64,000 bases of DNA from DIGJ01 sp031553075 (GTDB lineage: Bacteria > Bacillota > Clostridia > Lachnospirales > Lachnospiraceae). Numbering within the stretch: the first letter of the stretch is position 1; each line of letters starts with the position of its first letter. Positions 34,367-42,644 of the stretch are shown here, piece after piece. The stretch lies in the NCBI GenBank assembly GCA_031553075.1, contig JAVBLX010000087.1:1-64000 (forward strand). Direction: 5' to 3'. The position numbers and the translations under genes were made by a program. The notes beneath the pieces were generated by a model that saw only the letters and a list, made by a program, of their open reading frames with translations, ran no database searches and was not told where the DNA came from.

Positions 34367-35248
34367 CTACATTTCCCATTTTGCCATCATATCTTTTTCA
34401 AAGTTCAGCATATACTTCGCTTCTTCATCTAATTTGGCTTCTGATACATCCTTGATGAGGTCACGCCACACATAAATGTCCCTGCCAACTTCGCCGCCAG
34501 CCATAACAAAAGGCTCCGCCACAATACGCCCTTTATAATGAATGTCTTTTAGTGCTTTAAATATTTCATCCCAATCCAGGTGACCTCTGCCCGGTGCGGT
34601 ACGATTGTTTTCACCCACATGGAATCCTACCAGTTTATCTCCAGCCAGTTTAATTGCTTCACCAATGGAGTTTTCCTCAATATTCATATGGTACGTGTCA
34701 AGCAGGATGCCAATATTCTTGCTGCCTAGCATACTGACATAATTGACCGCTTCTTCTGCTGTATTTAATACAACTCCTTCAAAACGATTGACTGCTTCCA
34801 CAGCGTATACGATATCTAACTGTTCCGCCACTTTTAAGAGCACTTTCATACTTTCAATGCTATTATGAGTCAGCTCAGCTTTGTTAATATCCGGGCTGCT
34901 TGGAACTCCCCAGGCTGCGTAACTTACACCAGAGATAATTTTCCCATCCATAACAGCTACTTTCTTCATGATATTTGTCAGATACTCAATGCCCTTTTTC
35001 CTGATGTTTTCATCGCCGGAAGAAATATCATATGCTTTATCAAGACCCAGACTATAGGTAAGCTCGATTCCCCGGTCATCTGCAATTCTTTTTAAATTCC
35101 GTAACTTTTCATCCGCAATATCAAGTAATGGTTGGGCTTGGAATTCTAAAATGTCATAACCAATGTCAGCAACCTTATTGATATATTTTTCGTGATCGGC
35201 ATCCCATTTCTTTTCCCAAAAGTTCATAAAAATTCCTAGTTTATTCAT
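34367..35248 (-). CDS. D-psicose/D-tagatose 3-epimerase-like sugar epimerase
   Basis: 293 residues, the standard length for ketose 3-epimerases. Metal ligands fall at the family positions: Glu151 (AVEAVNRFE), Asp184 (LLDTYHMNIEE), His210 (GFHVGENNR) and Glu245 (VAEPFV). The N-terminus MNKLGIFMNFWEKKWDADHE resembles clostridial D-psicose 3-epimerases. It inverts C3 of a free ketohexose using Mn or Co. It lies inside a glycosidase operon, so a rare ketose may be released or made from the imported glycoside. The exact substrate is uncertain because rhamnulose- and fructose-active members look alike. Confidence 0.8.
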   Translation of the reverse strand: MNKLGIFMNFWEKKWDADHEKYINKVADIGYDILEFQAQPLLDIADEKLRNLKRIADDRGIELTYSLGLDKAYDISSGDENIRKKGIEYLTNIMKKVAVMDGKIISGVSYAAWGVPSSPDINKAELTHNSIESMKVLLKVAEQLDIVYAVEAVNRFEGVVLNTAEEAVNYVSMLGSKNIGILLDTYHMNIEENSIGEAIKLAGDKLVGFHVGENNRTAPGRGHLDWDEIFKALKDIHYKGRIVAEPFVMAGGEVGRDIYVWRDLIKDVSEAKLDEEAKYMLNFEKDMMAKWEM

Positions 35249-35342
35249 TCTTATCTTCTCCTTTAATATATTTTTTTGTAATTCTACATGCCATTAGCAT
35301 AATTTTCTTTCGCTTTTTTCTGATTTTTGTTCATTTTTTATT

Positions 35343-38024
35343 CTATACTTGATAGATATATACCTCTCCTACAATTCCTGTCGGAGCCTTCTCTTTCGTT
35401 GCCTGTAAGTGTTCAACAATGCCCCTGTTATGCGCCGCTGCCCGCTCACGCTCTAAGGTTGTGGAAACCTGTATCTCTATCTTGTTACTGCCATTAACAA
35501 TCAGATTGGTAATATCAAACCGATAGATTGGGGTAATCTGCACGCCAGCACTTTTGTCATTCACAAAAAGCTCCACACCTTCGTATGCCTCTGTAATTTC
35601 TAAAATAGTCTGCTTTCCAGCTTTTAGTTCAATGGTATTCAAATACTGAACCCAGCCTGAAAATTTTGGCAGTTCGCCGGCAAGATGGTCTGGCAGGGAA
35701 ACCGTCTTTTCTCGCTTAAAGTTTGGATATTCAAGACTGGAACAGGTCTTTCTTACCCAGCCTTCCCTCATCTTTCTTTTTCCGTTGCCTGGAACTGTTA
35801 ATTGATTTAATGGAGTGGCAAGATCTCCTGCTGTATCGGAAAGCTCCCCGAATACAATTAACAGGCTCTGCAGTGGTTCCAAACGAATGGAAACCAAGGT
35901 GTTCGCTCCCTGCTGCTGTGTCAGCACCCGTTCAAGCCGATTATCCCAGGCATTATATGCGTATGCATTACCCGTTAATGGAATTGTCACCTGACCTTCA
36001 TAAACTTGGGTTCCTTCATTTACAAAATAAAACAAACTCTCTGATTCTTTCCGATAATGCAAATAACGTAGTCTGTCACTTGCAATCGAAAGCTTTATCT
36101 CACAAATCGACTGTTCATAAAGCCATGTTGTAAGTTCATTTAACTTAAGCAATTCACATCCTTTCAAATGCTCTTTTATGTCAGCGGATGGATCATCATA
36201 CAATCCTTTCGGAAAATCGTCTATGAATATTACCGGAATTTGTGCCTGTCTAAGCTCTTTGATGGCATTCACCAATGCCGTTCCAACAAACTGAGAATAC
36301 GGAATCACCAACGCCCTGTATTCCTGCGTGTTAATCTGAAATCCATTCGTCAAATTGGTATGATATGCCTCCCTGTCAATAAACGCATCTACCGGAATCA
36401 AATCGGCGTTCAACTGGGCATCCAGAAGTACCCGGAGCACCTTCTGATCCAGCATGGCCTCTCCTGTCCACTCCGCCTCAGCATGATACAATACGCTAAT
36501 TGGAGAAATATGTACGCCCTCGGAAATCAGTTCACAGATCCGATTCATATAATCCATCAGATAGCGAAAGTGCTTATATTGAGGGTTATGCCCATGGGCA
36601 TAGAAATGTGGCGGACAATCCGGATCAGGAAATGCTTTTGCTGAAAAAGCATGGGGAACATAATAATTAATGCCATTCACCATAAAGTGATCGGCCAGAT
36701 AGCGTTCCAGGCGAAGTCCTTCTGACCAGCCATAATTTCCAAAAATTTCACACATGGTACGCCCTTGCTTTTTAGCATCCAAACTGGCAAGAGATGGTCC
36801 CAACCGTCCTAAGGTATAGTGATAAAATTCTCCATCCCGTTCCAAAATCTTCATGAATTTATTGGGTCCATCTTCGCCCTGCGGCATAACCTGACCGCCG
36901 ATATCATCAATACCAGCCATATCCTGTCCCCATAATCCACGAAAATAATGTCCCAGCGCCCCACCTGTTCTAGCATGACCATTGGCATCCTCAATGACAT
37001 GGCCGATATATTCCACACCATGCTCACGACACCAATCCCCTATTTGCTGGGAAAAAGAATGCTGAACCGCATTTGTCAGGACATCCATATAAATATAACG
37101 GATATTCGCTGTCTTTGCAGCATCCATATTGTTTTCCCACAGATAAGGGAGTTTTTCGCTCCATTGTTCTCCCAAGCGTTGTTCTAAAGCCTTTGCCACT
37201 TCATCACTCCACGGAAGATCCTGATCATATCCAAGCTTATTATGAGAATATGCACTTCCATTTCCCAACTCCGGTTCATCCGAAAAGAAACCTGCGATTG
37301 TCTTGCCGAATTCATCCTTATAATGGTTCCAATGTGGTTCATATACTGTATCAATGAGCACCTTACAGGATTCTGGAATGGTCATATTAATATAGTTTGG
37401 ATGGGATCCACAATCAAAAGATATCTTGGTCATGCAAATCTGCCATTTCCCTTGAGGTACCTGCCAACCTATTTTTCCATCCCTAATATGACCTGTTAAG
37501 TCAATCGGCTCCTTTCTCTTATCATCCAATGAATTTGCTGTAACAGCTAAAATCTCATCCTTCGGATATGTTTGCTTCTTCCGACTTGCTGATGCCATAA
37601 CATTCATAAGGGTCATTTTCCGATTTTTGCTTTTTAGAAACTTGTCAACCGAAAATTTCTGGACTCCGCCATCTCCTGTTACGGTCACACTTTTGTAGCA
37701 GATTCCCCGGCGGCGCAGACCAATCGGTTGCTGCTCCATGGCTCCATTGGCAAAACCCGTAGGAAAATGCGAATCATCCAAAATCCATACCTTCATGTTT
37801 CGGTTCTTTGCTTCCTTGAGAATGATATCCATGTCCTGCCACCACTTCGGTCCGCAAAAATCCGGGTGAGGCCGGCTTTCGACGCATACTGCCTTAGCGC
37901 CGGATTCTTCAATTACCTTCATATATTCTCTTAATACAGCTTCCTCTTCCCCGTGCTGCCAGAAAAAGGGTAGGATGTAATTTCCATTCTGTCCTTTTAA
38001 GTTCTTTTCTATTGATATATACAT
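35343..38024 (-). CDS. GH106-like glycoside hydrolase
   Basis: 893 residues. The TIM-barrel part starts early (YILPFFWQHGEEEAVLREYM) with motifs such as WILDDSHFPTGFANG, GFFSDEPELGNGS and GHVIEDANGHARTG, which bear conserved Glu and Asp suited to catalysis. The C-terminal part is a galactose-binding-like beta-sandwich (WVQYLNTIELKAG; VELFVNDKSAGVQI). Large proteins of this build include GH106 alpha-L-rhamnosidases and related unclassified hydrolases of plant pectins. No signal peptide. The family call is by overall look and not certain. It sits in the long operon 94 bp upstream of the epimerase gene. Confidence 0.6.
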   Translation of the reverse strand: MYISIEKNLKGQNGNYILPFFWQHGEEEAVLREYMKVIEESGAKAVCVESRPHPDFCGPKWWQDMDIILKEAKNRNMKVWILDDSHFPTGFANGAMEQQPIGLRRRGICYKSVTVTGDGGVQKFSVDKFLKSKNRKMTLMNVMASASRKKQTYPKDEILAVTANSLDDKRKEPIDLTGHIRDGKIGWQVPQGKWQICMTKISFDCGSHPNYINMTIPESCKVLIDTVYEPHWNHYKDEFGKTIAGFFSDEPELGNGSAYSHNKLGYDQDLPWSDEVAKALEQRLGEQWSEKLPYLWENNMDAAKTANIRYIYMDVLTNAVQHSFSQQIGDWCREHGVEYIGHVIEDANGHARTGGALGHYFRGLWGQDMAGIDDIGGQVMPQGEDGPNKFMKILERDGEFYHYTLGRLGPSLASLDAKKQGRTMCEIFGNYGWSEGLRLERYLADHFMVNGINYYVPHAFSAKAFPDPDCPPHFYAHGHNPQYKHFRYLMDYMNRICELISEGVHISPISVLYHAEAEWTGEAMLDQKVLRVLLDAQLNADLIPVDAFIDREAYHTNLTNGFQINTQEYRALVIPYSQFVGTALVNAIKELRQAQIPVIFIDDFPKGLYDDPSADIKEHLKGCELLKLNELTTWLYEQSICEIKLSIASDRLRYLHYRKESESLFYFVNEGTQVYEGQVTIPLTGNAYAYNAWDNRLERVLTQQQGANTLVSIRLEPLQSLLIVFGELSDTAGDLATPLNQLTVPGNGKRKMREGWVRKTCSSLEYPNFKREKTVSLPDHLAGELPKFSGWVQYLNTIELKAGKQTILEITEAYEGVELFVNDKSAGVQITPIYRFDITNLIVNGSNKIEIQVSTTLERERAAAHNRGIVEHLQATKEKAPTGIVGEVYIYQV

Positions 38025-38133
38025 ATGAACTCCTCCATATATCTTTGTTTATGTTCGGTTTATGTTGAAAAGAGGTGTTATTACAAACGGACGACGAGTT
38101 TATCATCCGTCAGGCTGCGGTTAAGTATCTACT

Positions 38134-39297
38134 TTACTGATTTAAATAACTTTCAATTATCAGCCAAGCTTTACGTTGTTCTGGAATAAGCTTACTAGAA
38201 CCATAGAATGTGTGCCACATACCTTCGTATAATTCCAAAGTAACATCAACTCCGGCTGCATGTGCCTTTTCAGCAACAGTCGTGCTGTCAGATAGGAGCA
38301 TTTCTGTATCACCAGTTTGAATGAGCATAGGGGGCATTCCCTTAAAGTCAGCATACACCGGTGAAATATAGGGATTATAGACACTGTCGCCTTTTGCGTA
38401 TATCGTCGGCAAAGCATTATGTCCAATAGCTTCCTTTGATTTTGAGCCAAAGCCACAATCGTTTTGTCGATTAAATGTATAACTTTCTCCTTCCTGTGAA
38501 AGGTCAGCCCATGGAGATGAAAGCACTAGACATTTAGGAAGCTCCTGATTTGTATCACGTAGTTTTAATGACAGAGCAATAGAGAGCCCACCACCTGCAG
38601 AATCTCCAGCGACTACTATATTTTCTGACTTATATCCTTTGGAGAGAAGCCATTGATAGCCTTCTACCGCATCATCTAGAGCAGCAGGGTATGGGGCAGT
38701 CACAGCAGTTCTATAGTCAATAGAAAAAACATCGGAATCATTATTAGCTTCTGAAAGCAGTAAAGCATTATCATTATACGAATTAGCAAATCCAAGTACA
38801 TAGGCTCCGCCATGTATCTGGTAAATAACCTTTTCATGATTTCCGCTTTCTTTGGTAAGAAGATATGCGTGGCAGTTGCTAAGGGAAATATCTTCATTTG
38901 TATATCCTGTCGGGGCAGACCATGAACCAAAATCATAAGGGACATAGCTATCCACTAGTTGTTCGGCATACTGTTCCGGGGTTGACTTCTTTAGATCATG
39001 ATACATAAACTTTACACTTTCGTTTATCAGATTACCCATAAATGAGACATCATGAGCTGGGCGAATAAAAACAACTGCAAGAATGCTGACTACCACTACA
39101 ACTGCATTTAAAACAGAACTCATCGGTTTTTTAAGTATTTTCTTTTCGCGGATTACTACGATACATGAAAATGCAACACATAACAGTATATATACATACC
39201 ACCTTTCATCCAAAAGCCATGCTAAAAACATAAGTACTCCAAATATAACCGTTGTTATGCTATAAAACAGCACCGATAATACTTTACCTTTTTCCAT
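38134..39297 (-). CDS. Membrane-anchored alpha/beta hydrolase (HSL-type esterase)
   Basis: 387 residues. Three hydrophobic segments occupy about residues 7-27, 31-48 and 60-78. The hydrolase domain then has the oxyanion motif YQIHGGAYV, the nucleophile elbow VVAGDSAGGG, Asp near QTGDTEMLL and His in GMWHTF, the hormone-sensitive-lipase layout. It is a carboxylesterase, probably cleaving short acyl groups, tethered to the membrane. It lies in the long operon, 22 bp after the GH43-like gene. Unlike the glycosidases it is not soluble cytoplasmic, so it may face outside or work at the membrane. Confidence 0.8.
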   Translation of the reverse strand: MEKGKVLSVLFYSITTVIFGVLMFLAWLLDERWYVYILLCVAFSCIVVIREKKILKKPMSSVLNAVVVVVSILAVVFIRPAHDVSFMGNLINESVKFMYHDLKKSTPEQYAEQLVDSYVPYDFGSWSAPTGYTNEDISLSNCHAYLLTKESGNHEKVIYQIHGGAYVLGFANSYNDNALLLSEANNDSDVFSIDYRTAVTAPYPAALDDAVEGYQWLLSKGYKSENIVVAGDSAGGGLSIALSLKLRDTNQELPKCLVLSSPWADLSQEGESYTFNRQNDCGFGSKSKEAIGHNALPTIYAKGDSVYNPYISPVYADFKGMPPMLIQTGDTEMLLSDSTTVAEKAHAAGVDVTLELYEGMWHTFYGSSKLIPEQRKAWLIIESYLNQ

Positions 39298-39319
39298 TCT
39301 TTCTCCGCCTCCTCGTATT

Positions 39320-41041
39320 TTACTGGACTTCCACTACATCGCCATGTGTAATTCCGCCTTCGCCAAACGTATCTACCCTGACAAAGTAGTCCTGTCCCTT
39401 TACTAGTGCTTTTATAACCTTTTCCTGTTCACCATAAACTGTATAACAATGATAAAGCTTTTCTCTGTCATGTCCCCAAAGGACATTACATCCGATTGCC
39501 GTATCCGCTTTAAAGGATACTTTCATATCAAAATCATTCAGTCTTACTGCTTTTACTGCTTCTGCCTTTTTAGGGGCATCCTTTTTACATTTTCCAAAGA
39601 TACGAAGTCCACTTACAGTCGCAGGCTGATGAAACGGCAGCTTTTTCACTGTTAAACGAATATATCTGGCCTTAATGCCCTCTTCTTTTACCACTAAATC
39701 GTGAGACAAATCCGTTTTTGACTTTGATTTATCCGCAAATATGCTATAATCTCTATCGTCCTGACTTACCTCTAATATCCACTGGGTATAATGCGTTCCA
39801 TTATCAATAAAACGTTTCATCGCGATGTTTCCCTGCCGTTTTTCACCCTTTGGCAATTTTGAGCGCAAATGATCATCCGCAAAGTTAATCTGCACCGCTC
39901 TGACATCCATTACTTCACCTAAGTCCACTTTAAGCCATTCATTGGAACCAGCCGACGCTGCACGCCACCATGTCTGAACATTCTCCTCCGTGGCATTTTG
40001 GGGCTCTTTCCCTTTTTGAAAAGAAGAAGCAGTGGCACTTTTTCCGGCAGATAAAAGCATCCATTCCGGTTCCAGCCATGGATCAAAACGTTCCTGCGGC
40101 ACCGGCATTACCCAATCGCCAAAACGCTGGTTACAAAATAGCTCACCATCTTCGTCAAATCCCGCCGGCCACATTCCCACACGGCGTTCAAACATATATC
40201 CCATACAAATTCGCAAGGTTGACGTGTGCCACCAGTTTCCGTACTTATCACACATTGTCGAACCGTGACCGGCTCCCGGTATAAAACCTCCGGGTTTGTA
40301 GGAATATGGATTATTTTCAGCTAAGGTAAACGGTCCTAATGGTGACTGGGAAACATATACACCATCCAAATAAATATTATATTGCGCTCCGGGTGCTGCA
40401 TATTGTAAATAATATTTTCCATTATGTTTATCCATCCATGGTCCTTCAATATTGGGATCATCACCAAGCATTTTTTCTATCAGTCTTTTTTTCTCCAAGC
40501 TGTGATCTTCGCCGGATCTTTCGTATCCACACCGATCCATTTGATTCAGAAAAAGCTCTTTGGGTTCGCCTAATGGCGTCATGTCCTCTGGATTAAGCTC
40601 TACACCTTTCATGGGAATCTTATTCGAACAGCCCCAATAGAGATAGACTTTTCCATCCTCATCTGCAAACAGGTTCGGATCCCAGAAGCTGAACGTACAG
40701 GATACCTCTTCAAATGGTTCCTCAATCGGGTTTTTGCTGCGGAAGAACGGACTATTAATTCCCGGATCTTTTGAAGCTGACAAATAAATATAATCCCCTA
40801 CTACTCTTACATCTGGCGCATAATCATAGATTGGCGTTACCCCTCTAAGGGAATAATACTTCCAATGAGCCAAATCTTCGGACACAAAAAATCCGGCACC
40901 CATGGAAAAAAACAAATAATACTTTCCCTTAAACAAAATCATACTGGGATCCGCGCCCTCTCTTGTAACGGCCTTCTTCCCGAAGAATGTGGTAAATTGA
41001 TATTTATACTCAAAATTCATGGGGTTGCTAAGATAGTTCAT
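39320..41041 (-). CDS. GH43-like glycosidase with F5/8-type and fibronectin-III-like domains
   Basis: 573 residues. The five-bladed propeller has the GH43 triad at expected spots: Asp31 (GADPSM), Asp121 (FWDPNLF) and Glu199 (NIEGPWM). From about residue 335 a discoidin-like (F5/8 type C) carbohydrate-binding domain follows (QTWWRAASAGSNEWLKVDLG), and the last 80 residues resemble a fibronectin-III fold. Predicted alpha-L-arabinofuranosidase, xylosidase or galactosidase. No signal peptide. It has a GAAAGGAG site and is 17 bp downstream of the GPH transporter. Confidence 0.85.
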   Translation of the reverse strand: MNYLSNPMNFEYKYQFTTFFGKKAVTREGADPSMILFKGKYYLFFSMGAGFFVSEDLAHWKYYSLRGVTPIYDYAPDVRVVGDYIYLSASKDPGINSPFFRSKNPIEEPFEEVSCTFSFWDPNLFADEDGKVYLYWGCSNKIPMKGVELNPEDMTPLGEPKELFLNQMDRCGYERSGEDHSLEKKRLIEKMLGDDPNIEGPWMDKHNGKYYLQYAAPGAQYNIYLDGVYVSQSPLGPFTLAENNPYSYKPGGFIPGAGHGSTMCDKYGNWWHTSTLRICMGYMFERRVGMWPAGFDEDGELFCNQRFGDWVMPVPQERFDPWLEPEWMLLSAGKSATASSFQKGKEPQNATEENVQTWWRAASAGSNEWLKVDLGEVMDVRAVQINFADDHLRSKLPKGEKRQGNIAMKRFIDNGTHYTQWILEVSQDDRDYSIFADKSKSKTDLSHDLVVKEEGIKARYIRLTVKKLPFHQPATVSGLRIFGKCKKDAPKKAEAVKAVRLNDFDMKVSFKADTAIGCNVLWGHDREKLYHCYTVYGEQEKVIKALVKGQDYFVRVDTFGEGGITHGDVVEVQ

Positions 41042-41058
41042 AAATAGCTCCTTTCAAA

Positions 41059-42441
41059 TTAAACCTCCACCTGTTTTTCCGCCATGAGCTTTTTATTTTG
41101 TTTCTCCACATTCATAAATAGAAGCAGTACTGTAATCAAAATCTGACATATAATCGGAAAACCAATAAAAATAAAGGTAATCATATTCAATGTCCCCTGT
41201 GGTAGGGTTACTGCCAGTCCATCATAATGAACTGCTGAGAGCAACCATCCGACACTGGCAACACCCAGCGCGTTTCCCACTTTTACTCCCATCGAATTAC
41301 AACTGCTAACCGTTGCTTCTATTGACACACCATCCTTTAGCTTGGAATAGTTACAGATTTCTCCTATCAATGCTCCAATCGTTCCCAGATATGGTCCCTG
41401 GAAAAGGTAAAACAGTACTTCTCCGAATACGATTAATGGGAAAATCCCTTTCATCCCGCCAATGATTACCAGAATGTAACACGCACAGGACATAATTCTG
41501 GTGTACAGATTTGCTTTATACAAACCAAATTTTTTCATGAATGCTGCTGAAAGCAGTATTCCAATAATCGTTCCTGAACCAGCTAACCCCAAGAGCGTCT
41601 GTGTTCCGGCAGCATTATTCACATCCCCTAATACTCTGATGCAGTAATAAGGAACAGCTGCTCCCAGTGCCGAAATAGAAACTGTATATAAAAACATAAT
41701 TCCTAACTGACTGAGAAAATATCTGTTCTTTAAGAGATATCCGATGTTTTGAACCAGATCCTTTAGTACGCCATTTTCATTTTCCTGTTTCTGTTCTTCC
41801 TCTTCTATCGGAAGTTCTTTGACAGAAAATACATAGATTAATTCTACCACAGCAAATATAATACTAAATACAATTGCCAGCATTCTCCAGCCTTGAACAC
41901 CTCCGCCAAATTTGGCAATCAGCATCATATACGTTCCGGTTACAAGAATATTCGCTACTGTACCAACAATAAAATTACTCATACTCATAAATACTCGTTC
42001 CTGCGAATTCTTTGTCGCATATAGCATCATTGTGTTATGAGCAACATAAAATATGGTTGAAAATATGTCACTGTAGACGGTATATGTAATAAAAAAGTAG
42101 ATATATTTCACCGTATCAGATGCCTGTAATGGGATAAAGAAAAATGCGATACAGGTAATAACCATAAACGGAATCATCCGCAAAATCCATATTCTTGCCT
42201 TCCCCCATTTGTGGCGTGTTCGATCGATAATGGTGCCCGCAAAAACATCTGTCACACCATCCAAAACCTTACTGACCGCAATCAGCATTGCTACGATTCC
42301 AGCGTTCAATCCTACATAATCTGTTAGGAACAGCATGGCGTAGACAGAAATTATCTGAAGAACGTTATAACCTCCATTCCCGAAGCCATATGACGTAATT
42401 GACCATTTGCTCAATGTTCTGCCTTCTTTCATTTTTTTCAT
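41059..42441 (-). CDS. GPH-family sugar symporter (B)
   Basis: About 460 residues from the ATG at 42441, which follows AAGGAGGG; the ATG at 42459 lies before that site. Twelve membrane segments. The GPH signature KVLDGVTDVFAGTIIDRTRH lies between helices 2 and 3. It is a close paralogue of the transporter at 53370-54734 (for example LLFxTDYVGxNAGxVAMLIA in both), more so than of transporter A. It lies within the long operon downstream of a GH2, with a 203-bp gap that may hold a secondary promoter but shows no clear one. Confidence 0.85.
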   Translation of the reverse strand: MKKMKEGRTLSKWSITSYGFGNGGYNVLQIISVYAMLFLTDYVGLNAGIVAMLIAVSKVLDGVTDVFAGTIIDRTRHKWGKARIWILRMIPFMVITCIAFFFIPLQASDTVKYIYFFITYTVYSDIFSTIFYVAHNTMMLYATKNSQERVFMSMSNFIVGTVANILVTGTYMMLIAKFGGGVQGWRMLAIVFSIIFAVVELIYVFSVKELPIEEEEQKQENENGVLKDLVQNIGYLLKNRYFLSQLGIMFLYTVSISALGAAVPYYCIRVLGDVNNAAGTQTLLGLAGSGTIIGILLSAAFMKKFGLYKANLYTRIMSCACYILVIIGGMKGIFPLIVFGEVLFYLFQGPYLGTIGALIGEICNYSKLKDGVSIEATVSSCNSMGVKVGNALGVASVGWLLSAVHYDGLAVTLPQGTLNMITFIFIGFPIICQILITVLLLFMNVEKQNKKLMAEKQVEV

Positions 42442-42644
42442 TGTAAAACCCTCCTTCATTATCGTGCGTGTTTCTGTAGCTCTTCATGCCACCCAGACAT
42501 ACAATACTTTCTAACGCAATCTCATAAGCAATTTTATTTTTCCTATATCAAGTATACAATTTAGTGCCCCAAACTATCGTATTATTATTTCTTTTATTTC
42601 ATTTTGCGGTATCATTTTAGATAATAAATAAAAACGGAAACTTT

